A DNA stretch of 58,697 nt from an uncultured Lentisphaerota bacterium (lineage in GTDB: Bacteria > Verrucomicrobiota > Lentisphaeria > Oligosphaerales > CAITYL01), in contig CAITYL010000166.1 of NCBI GenBank assembly GCA_903896595.1, positions 1-58,697 on the forward strand, read 5' to 3'. Positions 34,001-41,209 of the stretch are shown here, in pieces (the stretch's first letter is position 1; every line of letters starts with the position of its first letter). The notes below the pieces were generated by a model. That model saw only the letters and a program-made list of their open reading frames with translations. It did not search any database and was not told the origin of the DNA. Made by a program: the position numbers and the translations under genes.

Positions 34001-34669
34001 TTACCGCCGCCGCCGGAACAGCACCAGCCCGCCCAGCGCCAGCAGGCTCAGCGCCGCCGGCTCGGGAACGATCGTGATGGTGGCGTTGAGTTGCCGCTTA
34101 TCAAAAGGATAATCGGTGGTGTTCGAAACAAACACGATGTCGTTTCCGGCTACCACCGTGGTGTTCTTATTGAAAGATGTGGGTTCCGTCGAGGAAAATA
34201 GCAGCTGTTTGGTGCTCATGTCGACCCGGTTCATGTCCGTGTCCGTGGTCTTGTAAATGGCGAAGTTGAAGAGGCCAAAATTTAGGCCGAAGTCACCGGC
34301 GATAGTGACGGAATCGCCCGCTCCGTTGCCCACGGTGTAGGCCCAGCCGACGGCTCTGCCGTCGGTTATGACATTGCCGTCGTCCAGCACATACCAACAG
34401 TTGTCGGGGGTCTTGTTCGTGTTCACGCACCAATTGTTCCACGGCGCACTGCCGCTTACACTCCAAGCATATTGCATACTCAACGTGCCAAGAGAGGTGC
34501 TGGTCGAATTCATGTCAACAACATCGAGATACGACCAGCGGCCGCCGGCAATCTGGTTGCTGACATTGTTGAAGTTGGTCACGTTGTTGGTGATCACCGC
34601 CGCGCCGGCGGACATCGCGGCCGCAGCCACGACCAGTGTCATCGCTTTGAGATTTCGTTGCAGGTTCAT
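34001..34669 (-). CDS. PEP-CTERM protein (module 1)
   Basis: A 222-residue protein starting at MNLQRNLKAMTLVV (34669). It has a signal peptide (cut near SAGA), a beta-rich Asn/Thr/Ser-rich body and a C-terminal sorting signal: VPEPAALSLLALGG, a short hydrophobic helix, then RRRR. PEP-CTERM proteins are processed by exosortase and linked to exopolysaccharide or surface matrix; no exosortase gene is in this window. Its N-terminus and sorting tail are almost identical to the paralogue at 38954-39625, while the middle has diverged (shared WSYLDV, DGRAVGWAYT, DMSTKQLLFS). Confidence 0.85.
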   Translation of the reverse strand: MNLQRNLKAMTLVVAAAAMSAGAAVITNNVTNFNNVSNQIAGGRWSYLDVVDMNSTSTSLGTLSMQYAWSVSGSAPWNNWCVNTNKTPDNCWYVLDDGNVITDGRAVGWAYTVGNGAGDSVTIAGDFGLNFGLFNFAIYKTTDTDMNRVDMSTKQLLFSSTEPTSFNKNTTVVAGNDIVFVSNTTDYPFDKRQLNATITIVPEPAALSLLALGGLVLFRRRR

Positions 34670-34954
34670 CTTCCATTGCTCCTTATGCGTTGCTTGTGTT
34701 AAACCCCGCCGGACCCGTTCCGCCGGGATGGATTCCGAATCCATTATGCCCTAGTACCTTGTAACACTTAAACGTTCGGATTCACCACGAAGTCACGAAG
34801 AGCACGAAGCACATGAAGTGAACCAGCCGCAAGGCGCCCCAAACGCAGTTGGACGTCTTGATTAAGCTTTTTCTTCGTGATCTTCATGTTCTTCATGGTA
34901 AAAAGGACATAGGGCTTGCAGCCCGGCGGCGTATCTCCGCCGCGCTGCAAGCGC
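34670..34954. repeat. Gap with CACGAAG array and a 60-bp repeat shared with module 2
   Basis: 34751-34810 is about 83% identical, in inverted orientation, to 39708-39768 in the equivalent gap of module 2. It includes GTGTTACAAGGT on one side and a 9-bp CACGAAG array on the other. The remainder (34810-34954) has more reiterated words; I see no gene. Confidence 0.65.
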
Positions 34955-36109
34955 TCAGCTACAGCATGACTCTGGCGCCGGCCCGGAACTGCCGCCCGCC
35001 ACCAGAGTCGGCGTCATGAACGTCGTGCCATAGGGCGACTCGGGGTTGTCCCAGCGCCGCATCAGGCACTGCGACATGACTTCGGCCCGTTCGGTACTGG
35101 AAACGCCAACCATGGTCAGACCGGCCCGGCGCGCCTCTTCAAGGTCGGGGTTGTCGGCCACCACCACGCTGACCTCCCGCGGCACCGCGATCCCGTGCTG
35201 CCGAAACGCTTCCTGCACTCCCAGGGCGGAGGCATACCCGCCGCAAATCACCGCGGTGAACGGCGGCTTCCCCCCCCGTTCCGCCAACAGGCGCGCCATC
35301 CGCTCCCGCATGTGCCCCAGTGCCTCCTCGCCCGGCCGGGTGTCGCAGGTCAACACCAGCTCGTCGCCATCGGCCACTCCCAACCATTCCGCGGTCTGGC
35401 GGTGAAGGGCAGCCAGCCGCCGCTGATCCCCCACCAACGGTTCGCCGGTGGCAAAGGCGATCCGCCGGTGCCCCAAGTCGCGCAGATGCCGGATGCCCAG
35501 CGACAGTTGCGCCAGCAAATCCATGTACACCCCTTCCACGTCCAGGGTGTCGACCTCAGCCTCGTCCACCACCACCGCCGGGCTGCGGGAACGGAGGAAA
35601 TGCAGCAACGCCACCGGAATATTCACCGCCCCCAGCGGCTGCAACATGTACCCGTCACTGGGCTTGAGCGGCGCCAGCACGTCCATCGCATGTTCCATGT
35701 CATGATAGGTGATCACCAGCCCTTGATGCCCGGCCTTGTCGATCGCCGCCTGCAGGGCGTGGGTAATGTCATCGCCGCGCCGGCTGGGATAATCCCCGCG
35801 CAACACCAGGACCGTCTTCTGCCGCGGGGCGGCGGGAACCGAATCGGCCACAAAGGTGCCCTGCCCAACCCGCGCCGAGATCAGCCCGTCTTTTTCGAGC
35901 GCCTTCAACGCCGCCAGCACGGTGCCCTGGCTGACGGCGAACTCGTGCATCAGTCCGCGCACCGTGGGGAGCCGCGCACCGGGAGGAAGCGTGCGGATCC
36001 GCTGTCGCAATTCCTGGGCAATCGGCACCCAGACCCCGTCCTTGGACGCCGCCTTCCGCTGGCTGCTCTGCGGTTTGCCCATATCACCATCCCGCCATAA
36101 AAAATACAT
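34955..36109 (-). CDS. GntR/LacI hybrid transcription regulator (module 1)
   Basis: A 384-residue regulator (an ATG at 36082 giving MGKPQSS is equally possible). The N-terminal GntR winged helix (about 22-90) shows IAQELRQRIRTLPPGARLPT, VRGLMHEFAVSQGTVLAALK and DGLISARVGQGTFVAD. The C-terminal domain (about 98-370) is a LacI-type periplasmic-binding fold (RRIAFATGEPLVGDQRRLAA, ALGVQEAFRQHGIAVPREVS, VVVADNPDLEEARRAGLTM). This AraR-like layout usually senses a sugar. It is the first gene of the module and probably regulates it. It is about 70% identical to the regulator of module 2. Confidence 0.9.
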   Translation of the reverse strand: MYFLWRDGDMGKPQSSQRKAASKDGVWVPIAQELRQRIRTLPPGARLPTVRGLMHEFAVSQGTVLAALKALEKDGLISARVGQGTFVADSVPAAPRQKTVLVLRGDYPSRRGDDITHALQAAIDKAGHQGLVITYHDMEHAMDVLAPLKPSDGYMLQPLGAVNIPVALLHFLRSRSPAVVVDEAEVDTLDVEGVYMDLLAQLSLGIRHLRDLGHRRIAFATGEPLVGDQRRLAALHRQTAEWLGVADGDELVLTCDTRPGEEALGHMRERMARLLAERGGKPPFTAVICGGYASALGVQEAFRQHGIAVPREVSVVVADNPDLEEARRAGLTMVGVSSTERAEVMSQCLMRRWDNPESPYGTTFMTPTLVAGGSSGPAPESCCS

Positions 36110-36127
36110 TCAACACACACAATTAAA

Positions 36128-36164
36128 TCAATAAATACAATAGCTAATAATGGCGGATTGTCAA
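36128..36164 (-). promoter_or_regulatory. Promoter and conserved box upstream of regulator 1
   Basis: On the minus strand TTGACA (36159-36164), 16 bp, TATTGT (36137-36142). The 17 bp at 36128-36144 (plus strand TCAATAAATACAATAGC) recur with two changes at 40920-40936 upstream of the second regulator. The shared box overlaps the -10 site and could be an operator. Confidence 0.55.
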
Positions 36165-36282
36165 ATCATTATAAGAGGGCGTATAAACCGCGTCAGCCGG
36201 GAACCGGACTGGCGCTTTAGCGTGGCGGTGGTTCGACACCACTGTAACCACGCTGTTCGCGCAGACGTGCCAGCGCAACGGC

Positions 36283-36336
36283 CCGATGGTTATCGACGGC
36301 CCTCGATAGCTCTCGATGGCCATCGACACCCATCGA
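36283..36336. repeat. TCGA array with exact 10-bp period (module 1, upstream)
   Basis: TCGA at 36293, 36303, 36313, 36323 and 36333, with CCGA at 36283 in phase. 36298-36326 (CCGGG-free core CCCTCGATAGCTCTCGATGG then CCATCGAC) is identical to part of 31459-31488, in the same orientation. Confidence 0.85.
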
Positions 36337-36505
36337 TTGCAGTTTTCCCGTCCCAACGGGACGGGGCGGGAATAGACAGGGGCTGAAGCCCCTGCCTATT
36401 GTCGTTCAGTCCCTACGGGACGAAATCCGCCAAAGGTTCCCATCTTTGTGCCAAACCCCAGGGCTCAGGCAATCCTGCCTGGCCTTGGAACCAGGGAATG
36501 CGCTC

Positions 36506-38017
36506 TCACTTCAGGGTGATGGCCACATAGAAAGTCTGGCGGAGCTGCCCCTCGGGCATGTCGATATAGTTGCCGTCCTTCAAATCCGCGTCCCGGATCG
36601 GTGCGTCGAGAATGACCCCGGCCCCGGCGGGCGCGGCGGCGACACTGGCGGTGAGATCTGTCACCGACCCGGTCATGCTCCAGCGCTCGACGTTCGCGAT
36701 CCGGTCCTTCTTCAGTTCAGGAAAAGCCAGCGCCACCGTTGGCGTGCCCATGTCCAGGTGGATCGAGTTGCCGTCGGCGTCAAGGTAAATCTTGGCCGAG
36801 TTGCTCGGGATCATGTGAATGGCCACCACAATCCGCTTGTCATCCACCAGGAACGCCTCCATGGCGCTGAGCCGCTCGTCCAGCTCCGGCTTCAGCTGCG
36901 GCATACTGGTGACGGGCGCGTACAGCTTGACGTTGGCACCCTTGAGCAGCTTGCCCAAAGTGACAATGCTCTTGCCATGCCCCGAAGGCCGCTCGCCCGA
37001 CAGGAAAGTCCGGCCATAGCCGTAGGCCTTGGGATCGTCCGGCGACCACATCGCGAAGAAGAAAAGTTTGTACTTGTCGTGCGCCGGCTGGTTGCGCAGG
37101 CACCAGTCGACAAAGCGCGGATAGGTATTGCCGACATAATTGATGTCGGTGGTAAAGGCCACCTCCGTCTGCCAGATCGCCATATTGAAACCGCGCTTGC
37201 GAGACTCCTGACGCAGGAATGGAAAGGCCGAGAGCGGGAAATAATGGACGTCCAGCACATCAATGCTGCTCCAGGCCCGGTGCTTGTCGAGCAGGGCGAC
37301 ATAGTCATGGAGGCTGCCGCAGCAGGGCCAGCCGCCATAGACCACCTTGCCCCCGAGTTCATGAATGACCTTCGCGGCGGGCAGATGGATGCGCGTCATA
37401 TAGGTATCCATGTCGCCCTGCCAAAAACCGCTGTCCGGATGCGCCTCGTTCCAGATCTGAAAATACTCAACGTTGTAGGGCGGCGCCCGGAGAATCTTCA
37501 CCACCCGCCGGACATGATTCTCCCAGTCCGGCACAAATTCCTGGGCAATCGGCATAAAACCGGGATTGGCCTCGGCATCCCCGGCGGTCTTGGTCCACCG
37601 GCCATCGCCTTCCCGTTTATAAAGATCGACCAGTACCTTGCCGTTGGGGCCGGGATGATAGACGTATTTCTTGTCGCCGGCAATAAACGTGCCCGTCCGG
37701 TCGCAAGCCCAATCCACCCCATAGTCAATAATGGGTAGCACCTGTTTGCCCTGCTTGCGATACTCGATCGCCGCCTTGCCGAAGTCATAAATCGGCTGGT
37801 CGTTGAACTGCCCCCGCTTCGGTTCGCAGGAACCCCAACCGCCATACTCCTGCCGGTCCCAGCCCAGGGCGTCCTGGAATTCCCCCACCATGCGGTGAGC
37901 CCCGCCTTGGCAGACCCCGGAGGCTTCGACAAAATTGAACTGGTCGCCGGCGCGCAGGGCCGAAGTCCCGGCCAGGGCGATCACGGCGGCGGCACCCGAC
38001 ATTAACTTGGACATCAT
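36506..38017 (-). CDS. Exported clan GH-A glycoside hydrolase (module 2)
   Basis: A 503-residue exported hydrolase with a signal peptide (about 1-23). It is the paralogue of the module 1 enzyme. The acid/base Glu is in YFQIWNEAHPDSGFW and the probable nucleophile Glu in MAIWQTEVAF. Conserved neighbours are DKHRAWSSIDVLDVHYFPLS, FFFAMWSPDDPKAYGYG and RIHLPAAKVIHELGGKVVYG. Its N-terminal part (FNFVEASGVCQGGAHRMVGE) is different from the paralogue, suggesting another substrate. A C-terminal beta domain ends in PEGQLRQTFYVAITLK. It is last in module 2, after the pseudopilin gene. Confidence 0.82.
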   Translation of the reverse strand: MMSKLMSGAAAVIALAGTSALRAGDQFNFVEASGVCQGGAHRMVGEFQDALGWDRQEYGGWGSCEPKRGQFNDQPIYDFGKAAIEYRKQGKQVLPIIDYGVDWACDRTGTFIAGDKKYVYHPGPNGKVLVDLYKREGDGRWTKTAGDAEANPGFMPIAQEFVPDWENHVRRVVKILRAPPYNVEYFQIWNEAHPDSGFWQGDMDTYMTRIHLPAAKVIHELGGKVVYGGWPCCGSLHDYVALLDKHRAWSSIDVLDVHYFPLSAFPFLRQESRKRGFNMAIWQTEVAFTTDINYVGNTYPRFVDWCLRNQPAHDKYKLFFFAMWSPDDPKAYGYGRTFLSGERPSGHGKSIVTLGKLLKGANVKLYAPVTSMPQLKPELDERLSAMEAFLVDDKRIVVAIHMIPSNSAKIYLDADGNSIHLDMGTPTVALAFPELKKDRIANVERWSMTGSVTDLTASVAAAPAGAGVILDAPIRDADLKDGNYIDMPEGQLRQTFYVAITLK

Positions 38018-38182
38018 GACAGTATTTCCTGTTGCATTGCAAATATATAGAAAATATTAAAAATCATCAACAAAGAATTTAAACAGGAGAAATTCAGGAG
38101 AGAACGGAGAACAACATCTTTGTGGCCTCTGCTGCCTCCTGTTCAAAACTAAAATGATCCGCAAAAAACTCCGTCGCCCCAT

Positions 38183-38833
38183 TTACCGGTCGTACTCGCC
38201 CAGAAATCCCTGTTCCGCGGCGGAAAACCCAAGCCGGCCCGCGTATTTGACCCACGCCTGGGTGACCTCGCCGTTGTTCAGGAACTTGACCGCGCCGTCC
38301 AAGTACAGGACGTTACCCCCCGTCAGATGTTCATAGGCGCCATGGCCGCTGTAGAGCGGACTGGCATAGAGCGAGCAGTCGGCGAAGCAGGCGGTGCCCG
38401 GCGCCGATTGGGCGGTCAACGGCCCTTCGCACCAGCCGTAAGTGGGACCACGCCGGCCGACATAGCCGAAGATGCCGTTGATGGCAAACGGCTGCGAGGG
38501 CGTGATCTCGCTCTGGTAACTTTTGTAGACCACTGGACACCAGAACACCCGGGCGTCGGTGATGATTCCCGCCTTCCACAAATGTCCGACGTTTTGAACC
38601 TCGGGATAATTGAGCGTGGCATCGTTCAGCCAGCGGTTCCCCGGCTGGATGGCCGCCCGCGCGTCATCCGAAAAATACAGATGCACACCAATCCCGCACT
38701 GGCGCAGGTTGGACTGGCAGACCGCCTTGGTCGCCTCCTGCTTGGCCCGCCCCAGCGACGGCAGCAACATCGCCGCCAAAATGGCGATGATGGCGATTAC
38801 CACCAACAGTTCGATGAGGGTGAAGCGTTTCAT
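38183..38833 (-). CDS. Pseudopilin-like protein (module 2)
   Basis: A 216-residue paralogue of the 31492-32130 protein, with the same leader [19 protein letters not shown] and nearly the same body ([69 protein letters not shown]). The C-terminus differs by a short insert ([15 protein letters not shown]). The gene lies between the PEP-CTERM and GH genes, whereas in module 1 it follows the GH gene. Two Cys-containing segments are conserved in both copies and may form disulphides. Confidence 0.88.
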   Translation of the reverse strand: MKRFTLIELLVVIAIIAILAAMLLPSLGRAKQEATKAVCQSNLRQCGIGVHLYFSDDARAAIQPGNRWLNDATLNYPEVQNVGHLWKAGIITDARVFWCPVVYKSYQSEITPSQPFAINGIFGYVGRRGPTYGWCEGPLTAQSAPGTACFADCSLYASPLYSGHGAYEHLTGGNVLYLDGAVKFLNNGEVTQAWVKYAGRLGFSAAEQGFLGEYDR

Positions 38834-38867
38834 GGGAAAAGCCTTGGTTTTGGGGGGCAAGAAGATA

Positions 38868-38935
38868 CTCAGTGGACCCGGTGGACCTTGTGGACAGTCC
38901 ACCCGGTCTATCGTGTCCACGGGGTCCACCCTCTC
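38868..38935. repeat. Inverted nonamer arrays GTGGACC/GTCCACC
   Basis: GTGGACCCG, GTGGACCTT, GTGGACAGT are followed by the inverted set GTCCACCCG, GTCTATCGT, GTCCACGGG, GTCCACC, all with 9-bp period. It lies between the PEP-CTERM stop and the pseudopilin start of module 2 and can form a stem. Confidence 0.7.
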
Positions 38936-38953
38936 CTTGCCATCAAGCAAAAA

Positions 38954-39625
38954 TCACCGCCGCCGCCGGAACAGCACCAGCCCGCCCAGCGCCAGCAGAC
39001 TCAGCGCCGCCGGCTCGGGCACGATCGTGATGGTGGCATCCAGATAGCGCGGTTCCCACCAGTAATTGTTGATGTTTGCAACAAACACAATGTCATTGCC
39101 CGGGTTCAGCGCCGTAGTAAAATTAAAGCTGACAGTGGAGTCTCCATCCCACGCGGTCGACTTGGAAAACAGCAGGGTTTTAGTGCTCATATCGATCCGG
39201 TCAAGAGCCGTGTCCGAAGTCGCGTAAATGGCAAAATTCCAACCGGCCGCACCATTTCCATAGCTTCCCGATATGGTAACAACGCTGGCATCCCCACTGT
39301 TGACGGTGTTGGTATAGGCCCAGCCCAAGGCCCTACCATCGGTCATGACACAGCCGTTGCTTGCCACATACCATACATTATTCGTGTTGTTTTTGTCCAC
39401 GCACCAATTGTCTTGGGCGCTTCCGTACTGTTGCCCCAACAGACCAACACTGGTGGCAGTTGGATTCAGGTCGCCCACATTAAGATACGACCAGCGGCCG
39501 CCAGTCACCGTGTTGGTGACGCCGTTCCAGTCCGTCTTGTTGTTGGTGATCACCGCCGCGCCGGCGGACATCGCGGCCGCAGCCACGACCAGCCACACTA
39601 CCCTGAGATTTCGTTGCAGATTCAT
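38954..39625 (-). CDS. PEP-CTERM protein (module 2)
   Basis: A 223-residue paralogue of 34001-34669: signal peptide MNLQRNLRVVWLVVAAAAMS, beta-rich Asn/Thr-rich body (WSYLNVGDLNPTATS, DGRALGWAYTNTVNSGDASV, RIDMSTKTLLFSKST), and the same sorting tail VPEPAALSLLALGG plus helix plus RRRR. The DNA coding the two tails is almost identical, more so than the middle, suggesting recent conversion or strong constraint on sorting. It is the second gene of its module, after the regulator. Confidence 0.85.
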   Translation of the reverse strand: MNLQRNLRVVWLVVAAAAMSAGAAVITNNKTDWNGVTNTVTGGRWSYLNVGDLNPTATSVGLLGQQYGSAQDNWCVDKNNTNNVWYVASNGCVMTDGRALGWAYTNTVNSGDASVVTISGSYGNGAAGWNFAIYATSDTALDRIDMSTKTLLFSKSTAWDGDSTVSFNFTTALNPGNDIVFVANINNYWWEPRYLDATITIVPEPAALSLLALGGLVLFRRRR

Positions 39626-39707
39626 GTTCCATTCTCCTTGCTTTGCTTGTGCTAAACCCCAGCGAACCCATTCCGCCGGGTTTTCTGCCTAAACCGCCTT
39701 CGATTTA

Positions 39708-39768
39708 CCTTCGTGCTCTTCGTGGCTTCGTGGTTAATCTGAATGCTTTCGTGTTACAAGGTTCTAGC
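39708..39768. repeat. 60-bp repeat, inverted relative to 34751-34810
   Basis: CTTCGTGCTCTTCGTGGCTT onward, ending in GTGTTACAAGGTTCTAG. It lies between the regulator and PEP-CTERM genes of module 2. Its last bases form the stop codon of the regulator. Confidence 0.65.
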
Positions 39769-40909
39769 CCGGCACCGGGCCGGAACTGCTCCCCACCGCC
39801 AAGCTTGGCTTCATCAATTCCGTGCCGTAGGGATGATCGGGATGGTCCCAGCGCCGCGTCAGGCACTGCAACAGGATCTCGGCCCGTTCCGTGCTGGAAA
39901 CGCCAACCATGGTCAGCCCAGCCCGGCGCGCCTCCTCAATGTCGGGATTGTCGGCCACCACCACACTGACATCCTCCGGCACGCACACGCCGTGCTGCTT
40001 GAAGGCTTCCAGCGCACCAAGGGCGGACACATAACTGCCGCAAATGATGGCGGTGAAAGGCAACGCCACCTTTCCGCGTTCCATGATCAGACGGTCAACC
40101 CGTTCCCGCATGTGCCCCAAAGCATCTTCACCGGGACGGGTGTCGCACGTCAGCACCAAATCGTCACCATCGGTAACCCCCAGCCACTCCGCCGTCTGCC
40201 GGTGAATTTCCGCCAGTCGCCACTGGTCCCCCATGAGCGGCTCGCCGGAGACAAACGCGATCCGGCGATGGCCCAGGCCGCGCAGATGCCGCACGCCCAA
40301 GGCAATTTGGGCCGACAAATCCATGTACACACCATCCATGTTCAAATACCCGACATCCGCCTCGCTCACCACCACCGCCGGACTGCGCGAGCGTAGAAAA
40401 TGCAGCAGCGACACCGGAATGCTGGCCGCCCCCAGCGGCTGCAGGATGTAACCGTCGCTGGCCTTGAGGGGCGCCAGCACGTCCATCACATGTTCCATGT
40501 CCTGATAAGTGATCACCAACCCTTGATGCTCAGCCTTGCCGATCGCCTGCTGCAGGGCGCGGGTGATGTCATCGCCGCGTCGGCTGGGGTAATCCCCGCG
40601 CAGCACCATGATCGTCTTCTGCCGCTGCTGGGTGGCGGCGGAATCGGCCACAAAGGTGCCGCGCCCGACCCGGGAAGAAATCAGTCCGTCCGCCTCAATC
40701 ACTTCCAAAGCCTGCTGAACCGTGGCTTGGCTGACGGCGAACTCCTTCATCAAATCGCGGACGGTGGGCAACCGGGTGCCGGGCGCCAAGCCGCTGATGC
40801 GGCTCCGCAGTTCCTCGGCGATCGTCACCCACAGCCCGTCTTTGGCAGGCCGTGCCGGTTTGATGGGGTCTGTTGTCTTCATTTTTAGTACACTAATATA
40901 TACAAACAA
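39764..40909 (-). CDS. GntR/LacI hybrid transcription regulator (module 2)
   Basis: A 381-residue paralogue of the 34955-36109 regulator (an ATG at 40882, MKTTDPIK, may be the true start). GntR helix-turn-helix: IAEELRSRISGLAPGTRLPT, VRDLMKEFAVSQATVQQALE, ISSRVGRGTFVAD. LacI-type sensor: LKASDGYILQPLGAASIPVS, GLGHRRIAFVSGEPLMGDQW, LGALEAFKQHGVCVPEDVSV. The sensor domains of the two regulators are very similar, so both modules may answer to related ligands. An AT-rich promoter region with the shared 17-bp box lies upstream. Confidence 0.9.
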   Translation of the reverse strand: MFVYISVLKMKTTDPIKPARPAKDGLWVTIAEELRSRISGLAPGTRLPTVRDLMKEFAVSQATVQQALEVIEADGLISSRVGRGTFVADSAATQQRQKTIMVLRGDYPSRRGDDITRALQQAIGKAEHQGLVITYQDMEHVMDVLAPLKASDGYILQPLGAASIPVSLLHFLRSRSPAVVVSEADVGYLNMDGVYMDLSAQIALGVRHLRGLGHRRIAFVSGEPLMGDQWRLAEIHRQTAEWLGVTDGDDLVLTCDTRPGEDALGHMRERVDRLIMERGKVALPFTAIICGSYVSALGALEAFKQHGVCVPEDVSVVVADNPDIEEARRAGLTMVGVSSTERAEILLQCLTRRWDHPDHPYGTELMKPSLAVGSSSGPVPG

Positions 40910-40919
40910 TACAAGTAGT

Positions 40920-40936
40920 TCAATAAGTATAATAGC
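40920..40936 (-). promoter_or_regulatory. Conserved 17-bp box upstream of regulator 2
   Basis: Plus strand TCAATAAGTATAATAGC, two changes from 36128-36144. On the minus strand it holds a TATTAT/TATACT -10-like sequence. No clear -35 is visible upstream. Confidence 0.5.
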
Positions 40937-41023
40937 CTAAATTCGCGATCCGTCCAGTGCGCCCAAAAAAGTTTTTGAGGAGGCCACAGTCCCCCAAGGA
41001 ACATCCGCGCACGGCAGCAAAAA

Positions 41024-41120
41024 CCACGGACTCACACGGACGGACACGGACTAGCACGGACAAAAAAACGGTATATTTGCCGCCAGTCATGTCCGTGCGA
41101 GTCCGTGGTCTGTCCGTGCG
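41024..41120. repeat. Inverted CACGGAC arrays with 10-bp period
   Basis: CACGGA at 41025, 41035, 41045 and 41055 (exact 10-bp steps), then inverted TCCGTG words at 41092, 41102 and 41113. The gap 40910-41209 has no gene. This array is its main content and it can form a stem between the divergent regulator and transglutaminase genes. Confidence 0.7.
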
Positions 41121-41209
41121 TGCGGCAATCACGGCGGCAAAGCCATGCTTCCGCGTTTATACTTATGGCCGTCTTGACACACCTGCCGACGGCATTGGAA
41201 TCCATAGTT

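Larger units (their letters stand above)
36110..36505. other. Region between modules: promoter, TCGA array, three hairpins
   Basis: No gene is visible. From left to right: an AT-rich promoter region for the module 1 regulator, the TCGA array (36283-36336), and three hairpins (CCCGTCCC-AAC-GGGACGGG at 36347-36365; an interrupted 13-bp stem at 36371-36400; GTCCC-TAC-GGGAC at 36409-36421). The hairpins lie downstream of the module 2 hydrolase stop and may end its transcript. Confidence 0.6.

Noticed and set aside
31492..40909. Prophage or transposon origin of the module pair
   Set aside because: No integrase, transposase or structural phage gene is visible; duplication by recombination is simpler.
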